This document shows positions 12,391 to 22,690 of a stretch of DNA of 64,000 nt, in pieces. Both the position numbers and the translations under genes were made by a program. Each line of letters starts with the position of its first letter. Within the stretch, counting starts at the first letter, position 1. The DNA comes from Blasia pusilla (Eukaryota > Marchantiophyta > Marchantiopsida > Blasiales), in assembly GCA_050084515.1 (NCBI GenBank), contig CM114275.1, forward strand, positions 4,774,001 to 4,838,000, written 5' to 3'. Below the pieces are notes generated by a model, which was not told the origin of the DNA, did not search any database, and was given only the letters and a program-made list of their open reading frames with translations.

Positions 12391-12852
12391 CTACAGTCCA
12401 CTCTCTTCATCATCATCCCAACCTTTGTTACTGAACACACGTGACCCCCTAGGAAAGACAACTGCATCTTCCTTTGTTTGAAGCACATCCACCCTCTCAA
12501 AACGGACAGCACCAACCTTTCGAGCATTCCCTGCCAAAATCTGATGCAACCATTCAAAGAAGTCAAGCTCAGTCAACATACATAAGATGCGTATCGTCAT
12601 GGAGTACTTTGCAAATTTTTGAAAACATGCAGATTTTTGGTTCAACTACAAGGACACTGAATATACCTCAAGTCTGTACTTTTGGAACTTTTCTCTACGA
12701 TCCTCTTGATGATCTGCTTCACCATCACGGCGGTCTTGACTATCCTCATTATCAGCCTTGCGAAGGATCACATTGAGACTTTCTCCTATTCGTGGGGTGT
12801 ACCCAAACGCTTCACATACAAAACCAGAAACTGTCTCGTACCGATAAGGACC
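12391..12852 (-). pseudogene. Last two exons of a plant CBS / transporter-associated-domain membrane protein
   Basis: Exon 12852-12667 encodes 62 residues beginning GPYRYETVSGFVCEAFGYTP and ending KYRLE. After a GT-AG intron (donor GTATAT, acceptor GCATCAG) exon 12540-12391 begins ILAGNARKVGAVRFERV and reaches a stop after 49 residues. Both junctions are phase 0. This matches, from memory, the C-terminus of the Arabidopsis At1g55930/At3g13070 type (DUF21, two CBS domains, CorC/HlyC-like transporter-associated domain; implicated in ion transport in plastids), where ETVSGFVCEAFGY and ILAGNARKV.AVRFERV are adjacent. An acceptor is present at 12,853 but no upstream exon with CBS or DUF21 sequence is found before the next gene at 13.6 kb. 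It is either a truncated or captured gene end, or the gene continues past a very long intron. The coding part itself has no stops. Confidence 0.7.
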
Positions 12853-13670
12853 CTGTAAATAGTGTAGCAAAATCAGCGGTTAGCATAGTAGCTCATTTTA
12901 GTCCACCCCACCTTTATATTGAAGTAGTTGCTGGATCTTCATTCGGACTTGTTAGACTGTTCCCACATTTCAATGGAGGACGAAACCTGAGATGGAGGAC
13001 CACCACAGGTAGGCGTACCGGATGAAAGAGAGTTGGGTCCGCCTTATCTCTCTCCGCCCAACGCCTTGGAGAATTCCACGCTGGTTTACTATGTGCTTTT
13101 AATATACACATGTCAGGTTGGGAGTGGTGGAATGGAAGGATTGCTCTGTAGCAGATTTTAATGATGAACCTCTCAAATTACCAATCAGCCAGGCGACCAA
13201 CAGACCTTGTTCGTTTGATTGCACGTCTACATTTTTTCACGTAAAAATGCTACAGCATCCATTCACTTTAGACGCCAGTTGTAGATGAATTTTTTGTCTA
13301 ATCGGATGACATGTAAAAATCATTGTTTTAGGTTCTATTAACTCCTAACCACACAGGTAGTTTAGGTGGCTACTTGCTGTGCTTCAACTGATTGTAAATT
13401 TTTTCGAACCCTTTGCTTGATTTTTCTCCTCTTTTAGATTGATACACTACTTGTAGTAAGATGGTTTAGGGAGGAATGGAAGGCATTCGGGCTTTGAAAC
13501 CAAGGGAGATTTTAGAAGAATACCAAGGTTAAGAATAGATCACATCAAACATTTAGTGGGCATGTTCATTGCCCAGAACTAGTGGGTCTTGTTAGGTTTT
13601 ATCCCTTTGGAACATGTTCATGTCATGGTTTGAGATACTTTATTGAATGTGTTTCAGGAGTGCCTTTCCC
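12853..13670. other. Intergenic, no supported gene
   Basis: I searched both strands for the missing upstream exons of the CBS protein and did not see them. An acceptor-like TTTCAG at 13,652-13,657 just before the BED-like gene could end an untranslated leader intron. Confidence 0.4.
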
Positions 13671-15961
13671 ATGTCTACTCCGACCTCAATTTCCACCCGG
13701 GTAGTTTGTGGCGTTGCATTGGGGGGAAATACCTATTGGAGGTATTTGCATGACGGCGCAAAGTGGATGTGTCTAGTTTGTAGTCGTATTTACTCTGCAA
13801 AGAACAAAACAAAGTGCAATCAACACTTAACTAAGAAGCACCCTCACCTGCACCCAAATTACTTAGTACCTTTGGAAAATGCAGGTAGGCATCCTGACGA
13901 CCCTGTGAAGGGCCGTAAGAGGAACATTAGTAAGAAGCAGAGAGAGAAAGATTTGATGAGAAAATCAGGAGATGCTATCGGGCGTCTAGAAAAGATGAAG
14001 AGGGAAAAATTATACACATTTAGACAACATTGGTCTGAGACATGGTTAACAATGGAACGAGATCCTGTCATCCCACACTTGTTCAAGAAGCCAGCATTGT
14101 TGGCTTTAATGGAGTGTGATCTCCCCAAGTGCCTTGGTATCCAAGATTGGGATGACTTATTGGATAGAGAAAAGTATGACATGTGTCTTGTGAAAGTACG
14201 AGAGTGCGGTGAAAGCAATTTGATGATGGATGTGATTGTCTTAGCATGCTTGGTTGCCATTGAGAGAGCTAGTGAACCTGGTTTTGCACACCAGATTGGG
14301 AGGGGGAAGAATTACTTTCTTCATTTGGAGTCGGTGAAGAAACTTTGGGAAGTAGAGGAGAAGAAAGAGGGAGTGTGTTTGGGTGTGTTTCCTGCCATTT
14401 TTAAAGATGAGAGATCTCAACAATTGAAGGAGACACAAGCTTGGATTGCTCGAAAGAAACAAAACTTAATGGCTTGGCTTGAAGGAGATCAAGCCAAGTA
14501 CTCGGATTTCATGGCTAGGAAGCAATGGAATGAATGGTTGGAGAGAAGAAACTTGGAGAAGGTCAAAGAGGTTTGCAAAAAAAGAGCTTCCAAGTATGTC
14601 CCAAGGGAGAAGAAGGATGTAGATTTAGATTGGTCTTGGAGGAATGTACATAAATCTACATTGGGGAGTAGCTCTAGCAAACCACCTCCCATCTCTCAAG
14701 GAGATGAATGTGATGATATAAGTGACTTTCAAGTTTTGCGCCCAAAGAGGCGAAGTAAGTTGGCTTGTAAGCCTACTGTTGAGAAGTTTACAGCAAGGAG
14801 TGTAGAAGATTTTGGTGAGAGTAGGGAGGACCATATTGGTTTGACGCATGTGGAAGAAGTTAGAAAGGTCGGAGTGCGCACGAGATCTATGGAAGGTGAC
14901 TCTTGCTCCAAGTTTGGGCTTCCACATGTACCCAAGTCCTTGAAGAAGAGAGAAAAAAAAATATCGGGTATTGCCCCTTCTTCTTCCCCTATTGAGACCC
15001 CTTGTGTGATGGTTGAAGACCAGGTTGGTCTAGATTTTCCACCATGTACTACTGATGCACAAGAAACTATTCCAACACCTGGGAGTTGTGATGTGTCCAT
15101 TGGCCCTTCATGTGTCGAGATGAACCTTCCACAAGGAGAAATCTTGAAGGGTAGCTCTTATGTGGTCGGGGAATATGTTGGTGAGTCTCCTCCCTCGCAT
15201 GAAGAGACTTTACTTTCAGCTGGAGCACCAAAAGTTGTTATTGGAGTATCTTATAGTGGTGCAGTGATGGAAAGTATCCCAACCAGTGTGTGTGTGTGTG
15301 TGGTGGTGGTGGTGGTGGTGGCATTGGAGCTTCCTGTGTTGAGTTGGATCTACATGATAGCTCTCATGTGGTTGGGGAATGTGTTGGTGAGTCTGCTCCC
15401 TTGCATGTAGACATTGTAGATTCAATTGGAGTTTTGGAGGCAAGTCTCGGAATACCTTCTAGTGTTGCAGGTTTGGAGAAAGGCATTCCAGCAATTGGAT
15501 GTGGTGGTGGTGGGGATGATGGTGAGATTGGAATTACCGCAGGTGATATTACGGAAGGTATTCCAAGCTTGGTGAAAGTTTCATCAGAGATGTTGGAGGG
15601 TGATTTGGAGGGAATGGCACGAGCTCATAGAGTGGATGATTTAGGAGATGTTGGCGTTGACACTGTGGGTATTTTAGAGACTTTGTGTAGCCAAGTGGGA
15701 TGCATAAATGATAGTATATCCCATATCTCTACACCTGATGTTTTCTTTACCCCCGTTGGTAGTGCTTTGGATTGTCATGAGACATCCAAAGGGGGTTTGG
15801 CTGGTGATTATGGTGATCCTATTGTTGGAGGTTCATCCATTGAGAGACCTTCTACCCACGACCTTTTTGCTTTGAGGAAAAATCTTTTGAAGGTTGGTTC
15901 TTCATATGTACCAAGAAGTAGAAAGGAAAAATGTATATGGCGAAAGCGGCGTAAGAATTAG
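13671..15961 (+). CDS. BED-like zinc-finger protein, single exon, frame broken at a microsatellite
   Basis: Start chosen at ATG 13,671; an upstream in-frame ATG at 13,647 precedes an acceptor-like TTTCAG. Residues about 20-60 hold one zinc finger: aromatic YWRYLHDGAKW, then CLVC, 14 residues, HLTKKH (C-x2-C-x14-H-x4-H), the BED-type pattern of transposase-derived proteins. A charged helical part follows with EKLYTFRQHWSETWL, LALMECDLPKCLGIQDWDDLL and WNEWLERR. No DDE/RNase H core or hAT dimerisation domain is seen. The downstream half has loose repeats (SCVE..L, SYVVGEYVGES / SHVVGECVGES, YVPRE / YVPRS). At about 15,285-15,320 a TG and GGT run shifts the frame; the repeat logic continues in the other frame to a stop at 15,959, ending in a basic tail. 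A homologous decayed copy lies at 32.0-34.1 kb. Function unknown; DNA binding is inferred from the finger. Confidence 0.65.
15285..15321 (+). repeat. TG / GGT compound microsatellite in coding sequence
   Basis: A run of TG units passes into GGT units. The upstream frame turns into Cys-Val repeats and stops at 15,410; the frame that opens with Gly repeats resumes the SCVEL...VVGECVGES pattern. A length change in this tract is the simplest cause of the frameshift. Confidence 0.8.
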
Positions 15962-18900
15962 GTAAAAAAATGTAATTTTGTTATTGAGTGCATTCTTTTG
16001 TTAGTTCTTGTTTCTTTCAACATGTTGAGGAGATCACCTTGGATAACAAAGTCCTGTTGATAATTCATAAGTTTTATTGATGTGTTTTTTTTCAGGTTGG
16101 AGCGGATTCTGGTTTCACATGGCCGAAAAATTGGGACATCTTTCTTATAGATATTCCTTTGAACCATCTTACAATTATGCATAGAGTAATATGATGTGAA
16201 GCAAACTTGTGCTTTTTCTTGCAAATGGGGCTTTCAGATCGAATATATTGTACTACCAGAAATTATTCCGTCACTGTCACAATCATAGTGCGTTTTTTGG
16301 AGCAGATATAGTAATATCGGAAGGCTTTATGCCAAGGCCACTACCATATTGTTAATTTTTTTACTTTGTTAGTTTGAAAGTAGACGACTATAAAATGCGT
16401 ATAGTGAGAATGATCTCACTCCAATTGTTAGAAATAGAGAAAATCTATCCTGAAGGCATTTTTTCATCTTAATACTCTTGGTCTTTCATAGGTATTTGTG
16501 ACATTCATTCATTCTCTTCCTCTTCTTGAATATCACATATTTTTTCTAATACTTTGGAATGAGTAAGTTAGTTGTTTTACTTGTTGTTTGATCTCATAGG
16601 CAAGTATACCTTAAACAATTATGATGTGAAAATTGTTGTTTATAAATAACTTATTGTATAACAAGCTCATAGAATTATACAAGACAAAATGAGTTGAGCC
16701 TCATAATCAATGTTTGCATAGAGCCAAAGCTACATGTATATTTGGCCGGATGAAAATGAAAATCATTGACAACTTTGAAAAAATGGTGGTTGCATTTTTT
16801 ACAAGAAATGACTTGTTTTTGACAATGGGCTAGCCAAAAAGTCAACTATCAATAACATGCTGGTTTCCGTAGGCTTGAATGCCAAAAAAATTACATTGCT
16901 GGTCAAATTTTTCTAGTTCCAGATGGGAAAGCATTTTTTAAGAAAGAGATTACATCCAAGCAACTTCTTAGATGTGGAACTTAAACATCCCATCGAATTA
17001 GAAGGTGTCATTTTTTTCTTTGAAAGGATCTTTTTGGATGATCGGCGACTATTAGATCAAGGAGACTTACGCCATTCTTTCTAGGCCAAGCCACTACGTA
17101 CAACAGTAGAAAGGGCACTAGCTAACTTGGCCTCGGGAGTAGGTACTTCCATTTGCATGCCCCCACTCTTTTACTTTGCCTCTCATTGCTTTCGATTCTC
17201 CGCTTTTCCTTCGTATTGTCTCTGTTATGCGTTTGCATTGCATGTGCTCCACATTAGTGAGTCCTTGTTGCCTTCACTATGCTGTGATCTTCCCACAAAA
17301 CTTCAGTTTGCTCTTCTTTGATCCTCTTGTGTTTCTGCCTATGCTTCCCTTTGCTTTTTGATATTGCGAGTTTGATTTCTTACTCCACAATAGGTTTGCA
17401 AGCCTCAAACATACTTCCATAGTTGTATGTCTTCCATCTCCACTTTTTAGGATCTTTTCTACTTTACTTCTGCTCTTTGTGAGTCTATAATTTGAAGTTG
17501 TCATTTCCACTCCAGTGCCTCTATGATTGTGTAGTCTTTGCTTCCATACCTTGGTTTTTTTTAATATCGTAGGAGTGTTGGAACAATAGTTTGGGGGATA
17601 TTCTTTGATTTCACACACTATTGAGGCAACGCAATTCAACTCTATATTCATGGGTTTGGATTCAGTACCACTCAATGGGCTTAGTTGTGGGTTTCAAGTC
17701 TTGTCATCATTGCTTGGTAGCCCATTGCTCATATTCTCTGTTGTTGGTGGTCATGCTGGGGGAAGGGGGCTATTGTTGCGCTTAGGGTAGAGGGTTTTGA
17801 TTTGTCCAACCCCAATCCTGGGCAGTAAGTTGGAATTCCTTGGGTTTTGGTAATGGGTCACGAAGGCTATAGTGGTTCTGCCACTTGTTCTTTGTCTTTA
17901 ATAGCTCTTTGGTGATTGCTTTTGCTCATTGATAGGTTTATGGTTATTCTCAACCGCTATCCTTATTTCTCCTCTTCTGCTGCTTGCTCTTGATCTTCAT
18001 TTCCTTTACACATGGAACTGATTTCGGCATATGGCGGGGTCGACTTGGTAATGTCGGAAGTATTCCTGTTTCCAGTGACTATGGGAAGGAAATTGGGGGG
18101 CGTAAGGGGTCTCTCTCCAGCACTCAACCGGACCTATGTTTTCAGGAAACGGAAAGTGGTCAAGATGATTATTAGTTTCCGGAAAACCGGCACCATAGTG
18201 TTGGACGGTGGTATTTGAAGGGCTTGTGACAGATCCATATAGGCTCTTCATTTGGGGTGAGGGACGAATGCACCGCCACTTGCCTGCCCATTTAAGTTAC
18301 GTACTCATGCCGTTCGATCTTCCATCGGACGGCAGGATCTCCAACGATGCCTCGGTGCCTTGGAGGGGGCCCTTTGCTGGAGTGGAGATCCCACTGCATC
18401 CATTCGAGGCCTCATTCGTGCCCATTCACTTTGGACTCCACGTGACGAGCTATAGTATAGCGCTGTTGTTTTGATCTAGGATTCCATGCCCGAGCTTTGG
18501 TTTTCTAGTTTTCTTGTTTTCATTTCTTGAATCTCAGCTCAACTTCGGAGTCTCGACACCTTATTCTTTCCCATTCACTTTGGACTCCGAGTGACGAGCT
18601 ACGCTTGAGCGCTATTGTGCCGATCTAGGATTCCATGCTCAAGCTTTCGTTTTCTCGTTTTCATTTCCTGAACCTCAACTTGACTTAAGAGTCTCTTCAG
18701 CTTGCATCTTGCTTGAAGTGCTGAGTTTGGTGACTCCCATGAGCCCGTGGAGCCTTGACGTTGGAGTCTATAGACTCCAGCATCCAACTCATCTTTTTCG
18801 TCTTCATTTTGCCTTAGTCTAGGGTCATGTGGCTTTTGTCTTGCATTGTATTGCGTTGGTTTCATCTCGCGTTTAGGCACTTTCATCTTGCAGTGACGCT

Positions 18901-19563
18901 CATCTTTGTTGTATTCATTTTGCTTTTGTCTTGCATTGTGCTGCTACTATCTTGCATTGTGCAACTTTTTTCTCAAGTTTTGCTGCTTTCATCTTGCGGT
19001 CACTGCAGTCCCTCTGTCCCTATCCCACGTCGTCACCGTGTGCGTGTATCTACGCTAAACGTTGGTTTGAGTCACTTCATTTGTCTTGTCATCTCCATCT
19101 TGTAGATGTGCAATCATACAATGTGCCCTCCCGGGTTGTGAAGTTTCTCCTTCTCGAGTTCACTGCTGCCTTCCTCGTGGTTGTGTGCCCTCTCAAGTCC
19201 AAATTGCGCTAGTTCGTCTCCCCCTTGCGGTTGTGCACTTAATCACTTTGCTGTTGACTGCTCATGATCCAACATTGCTGCTACATTCTCAAGTAGAAGC
19301 GTGTATGCCAAGTAGTTAGCTCTGAGCATGGCACTTGAGCCACACCCTTGCTTTGAACCCCTAGGACTTCTGGTCTTGTAGCTTTTGGGGCTCTGGTCTA
19401 TGCCTCAAAAGAGCTGCGCAGCCCTAACGGCCCATGTTCCAAGCTCCCAATTTACTTGTATTAAACTAAATTTCCCTCTGTTAGTCTTGTGAGTTGGTTT
19501 TCTAAGCTAGTAGAAGGATCTTAGAACTAGTTGTATATCACAATATCCACGTTCATAGTTGTG
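15962..19563. other. Intergenic, AT-rich then TC-rich, no supported gene
   Basis: No gene or known domain on either strand. Open frames at 17.1-17.4, 18.0-18.5 and 18.8-19.3 kb are short and lack recognisable motifs. A tandem duplication lies at about 18,423-18,695. Confidence 0.4.
18423..18695. repeat. Tandem duplication, two ~140-bp units
   Basis: Both units contain CATTCACTTTGGACTCC, GTGACGAGCTA, CGCT.TTGT, GATCTAGGATTCCATGC, and a TTTCTCGTTTTCATTTC.TGAA block. Diverged by point changes. Confidence 0.8.
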
Positions 19564-20177
19564 ATGGCTAAACGCCATGGAACAATGAATGAATTGTTAT
19601 TCAAGGAGGTTCCCAAGGAACAACCTGATATCATAGCTTTTTTTGGATCATCTCATGAGAGGGATGACGAGAGCACATTAGGCAGCAATGGATTGATAAT
19701 CTGAGAAGAACCGTGTAGCTTGGAAGGATGTGTGGTATATTATGTATGATTGGATAATTTTTGATGTAGAAAGTGGGAGGATTCATTGTAATGTTTGTAG
19801 GAAAGGTAAAGGAAAGAGTGTATTCGCTAGGGATGGTGCTATCAATTGTAAGGTATCAGCATTCATAGATGATGCAAAGTCAAATGAACACATAAACCTT
19901 GCTTGGACAACCCATGGATGTAGGAAATCTATGGCTAAGGCCATAGCTACATCCAATTGAACCTGTGAGGTTGCTTTGCTGCCTTTATTAAGGTCTACAT
20001 ACTTTCTTGCAAAGGAGACCATGCCCTTTTCAAAATTCAAGGGTCTTTGTAAGTTGTCGCTTGCTGTGAATGCACCAATCACTAGAGACTTCTATTAAGA
20101 TAAGAAAATTTGTAGTGAGATCTGTTTCTTCATAAGCCAAGTTTTGATGAAGAGGACTCTATCAAGAGTTCAAGCCT
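19564..20177 (+). pseudogene. hAT transposase (ZNF862/DUF4371 type), N-terminal part
   Basis: ATG at 19,564 opens MAKRHGTMNELLF and runs to a TGA near 19,701. A one-base shift restores VAWKDVWYIMYDW, then a zinc-finger stretch (IHCNVCRKGKGKSVFARDGA) and the HGCRKSMAKAIA motif, with a stop at about 19,958 and another near 20,097. The order (short N-tail, TTF/C2H2-like finger, DUF4371 start) is that of plant hAT transposases related to ZNF862. The sequence breaks exactly where the Gypsy LTR begins (20,178); the matching C-terminal part resumes at 44,073 in the same orientation. Broken by at least three lesions besides the insertion. Confidence 0.7.
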
Positions 20178-21384
20178 TGTAATGTATTGGAATTATAAGA
20201 ATTGATCTTTTTAAGGTAATTTAATGAGTTTGATCCCCAAGAGGATCACGATTATGTGAAAAGAAAGTTGAAGTTGGTGTTTATCTTGCGATAGTTGTAG
20301 TTAAGTGTATGTAGTTTGGATTCAATCAGTTATCATTGTATTCTTCTCTCCATTATTACCAATATTTCTTTCCTCGATTCTCTCCAGTGGAATTGAATTC
20401 ACGCTCAAGTAGATCTTCACTCAACACCAAAGAACCTCATAGAGATCTCAACAAGAAGATGGCTTCTCCTACTTTCGGAACTCAATCCGTCTTGGCAGGC
20501 TACTCTCTATCGAACAGATTTCTTACAACTCGTTGTTGATTATTCTAGTGGTGAAAGTGCTCTCCCGATTTGCTCCTCACTCTGCAAACCCCATAAGATG
20601 ATTCATGAATACACGCCACACATCAGAATGAAGGAAGGGAATTCTTTACTATTCCATCAAGAATGAGAAAGCTTCAAAGTGTATACAAGCACGAGAAGAT
20701 ACTACTCCCTTGCTCGGATCATTCCTACAGCATAGGGATGTTGTAAGAGAATGATGATGGTGGCTATATTTATGATCATTTAATATCCTTCCAACCAACA
20801 TCAGTGCTAAAGATCTGAAGCGCTTCTGGCTAAGTAAGCACCTATTGGGATCTTTTAACTACTTAAATCTAGGGTTCTCTTGACTCTTATAGTGATCCCC
20901 ATGAATCCGCTGGTCTCAATTGTCCTAACTTCCTATCTACTTCAAAAATTCATGATTCTTCCTAGCCTAACTACTCAAACGGTGTGCCGCTTGAAATTGC
21001 GTACAGTCTTCTCCTTAATGCGAAGTCAAAACCTCCTCTTCTTCCTTTGAGGACGAAACTCTTCCTCCTATTGTGGAGACGAAGCGTTGCATTCTTTGCC
21101 CTTGTTCCAAGAGCTTTGTTCTTCGTTCTTCGTTCTTCGTTCTTTTTGCGAAGCTGTGGTGCTTCGTCTTGGTGCTTCGTTGAAGGAGCGAAGTACTTCT
21201 TCCTCTTTTTCTTCATCGTGCTTCATTCAAGAGCAAAGCACTTCATAGACCGGTTCTTTATTAAGCTTTGTTGTCTTTGCCAAGCTTTGCTCTTGGTCTT
21301 TAGACTTCGTTACCTCATTTCCCTCTCCTCCAAGGCAAATCCTTGATGTTCCATCTCTCTGACTGATCCTAGGAGCGCCACATC
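20178..21384 (-). mobile_element. Gypsy LTR (3' LTR of the reverse-strand element)
   Basis: Starts TGTAATGTA and shares the block GAATTATAAGAATTGATCTT through GTTAAGTGTATGTAGTTT, and later ACGAAACTCTTCCTCCTATT through GATCCTAGGAGC, with the LTR at 43,428. This copy holds 731 bp (20,319-21,049) absent from the other LTR. It lacks about 180 bp at its right end, where homology stops at GAGC (21,384). A CTTCG/GAAGC-rich tract at 21,110-21,245 gives spurious open frames. Confidence 0.75.
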
Positions 21385-22373
21385 CGCCGTCAGTTCCTAC
21401 TTAAGAATGTTAAAATGGATTAAAAAAGGCGATAAGAAAGACTTTGTGCTAGGATGAAGCGCTTCTATCATCCCGCGTACTTGTCTGTCCAAGAAGGCCG
21501 CGAAGTCTTCACCTGGTCCTTCGGGGTCCAAATGTTGATTCCACAGGACATAGCACATCTTGACAAGCTTATTAGTCAAGTAGTAAGAACGGGCAGGATA
21601 GAATAAGGTCATCAAATGCTTGCAGAAGTGTCCGAACAAGGGTGGGGGCAAAGATGTAGCTTTAAAGCCATTCCTACCTAAGCGGTCTGAGGTCACGCCG
21701 CCCAGCGCCGGAAAATCTTCCTGCTTCACCATCAAGTCGGTGTCATATTCATACTCACGAGGGGCAGGAAGCATATAAGTTGCCCTCCAATCACCTGGAG
21801 TCCAATGTTGTGGTTGGGCGCCTTATTGGAACCCTTGCTTCTTGAATTTGGCAGTTGTGGCTGAAGAGCAAACCTCCTCGAGAAGCTCGCTTGAAGTCAA
21901 GGTCCAATTGGATTGAAAAAACGTTGCCTGTGAGCGCTCCTCAAGCGCTTCGACTAATTTGGGCGTAAGCTTAATCAGTGGCATGGCCGCACTTTGCATG
22001 ATGGGCTCTGAGTCTTCTTGAGGCATTGTCGATGTCGAACAAAGTGCCGTAGGTTGGTCCTTGTGTGCTCCGGGCTTTGGCCTGTTGCGCAACTTGGTGG
22101 GCTCTCCTTCCATGAAATTGAATGCTCAGGTAGTAGCCAAGGCCTTATGGGGATGCATTCCTTAGCGGTTTCTTGGTTGTGGTGGCGCTGATATAACGAC
22201 ACGGCCTCCTGTGGTTAAAGCGTGGCGCATGAGATAACGAATTTTGTCTACCTCTTCGCGCTTTGCATAAGTTTGAAGCAGTCCCCTCTTCGCTCTTCAT
22301 GAAAGCCCGAAGCTTGGCACCGCACTTGGTTCCTCGTGATAACGCGAAGCGCTCCCCTCCCCCCCTTCAGATT
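21385..22373 (-). other. Gypsy 3' region between integrase and 3' LTR, with two unknown ORFs
   Basis: Two reverse-strand frames lie here in element orientation: 22,113-21,823 (96 codons, with LTPKLVEALEERSQATFFQS) and 21,774-21,397 (125 codons, MLPAPREYEYDTDLM, later GPGEDFAAFLDRQVRGMIEAL). They resemble neither gag nor pol. They could be an extra ORF of the element or captured sequence. No signal peptide or membrane segment is evident, so an envelope-like protein is not supported. Confidence 0.45.
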
Positions 22374-22690
22374 TTAGTCAGGGTAGGGTTGCGGCTGATG
22401 ATACGGTCGAACATGCATGCCATTGACGCGAGTCGGTAGTGCTTCTCCGTTCAAGGTTTCCAACTGCACGGATCCATTATCATATATTGCTAGTATGCGG
22501 TAGGGTCCCATCCAATTCAATTTTAACTTCTTGGGGAAATTCAACTGGCGGTTATCATACAACAACACCAAGTCCCCGATACTTATAGATTGCAGCCGTA
22601 GATGTCGGTCGTATCGTTGTTTTCATTCATCTTGTACGAGTTTGGTCTCACGTAGGGCTAAGATCCGTGCTTCCTCCAGTGCCACTTAGG
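22374..22690 (-). pseudogene. Gypsy integrase C-terminal domain
   Basis: Leftward reading gives LEEARILALRET, then an in-frame stop near 22,622, then RYDRHL, GDLVLLYDNRQLNFPKKLKLNW, MGPYRI, NGSVQLETLNGE and VNGMHVRPY, ending at the stop near 22,374. This is the standard tail of plant Ty3/Gypsy integrases. The catalytic core expected just upstream is not adjacent; it appears, on the same strand, at 39,346-40,071. Confidence 0.8.

Noticed and set aside
14729-15100. Reverse-strand 123-codon frame
   Set aside because: Antisense of the BED-like gene with no independent support.
21110-21245. CTTCG/GAAGC-rich frames, repeated at 43.6 kb
   Set aside because: They are parts of the Gypsy LTR shared by both copies, not a gene.
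22064-22080. GTGCTCCGGGCTTTGG as another TIR fragment
   Set aside because: Only about 16 bases match and it lies within a plausible open frame; chance similarity cannot be excluded.
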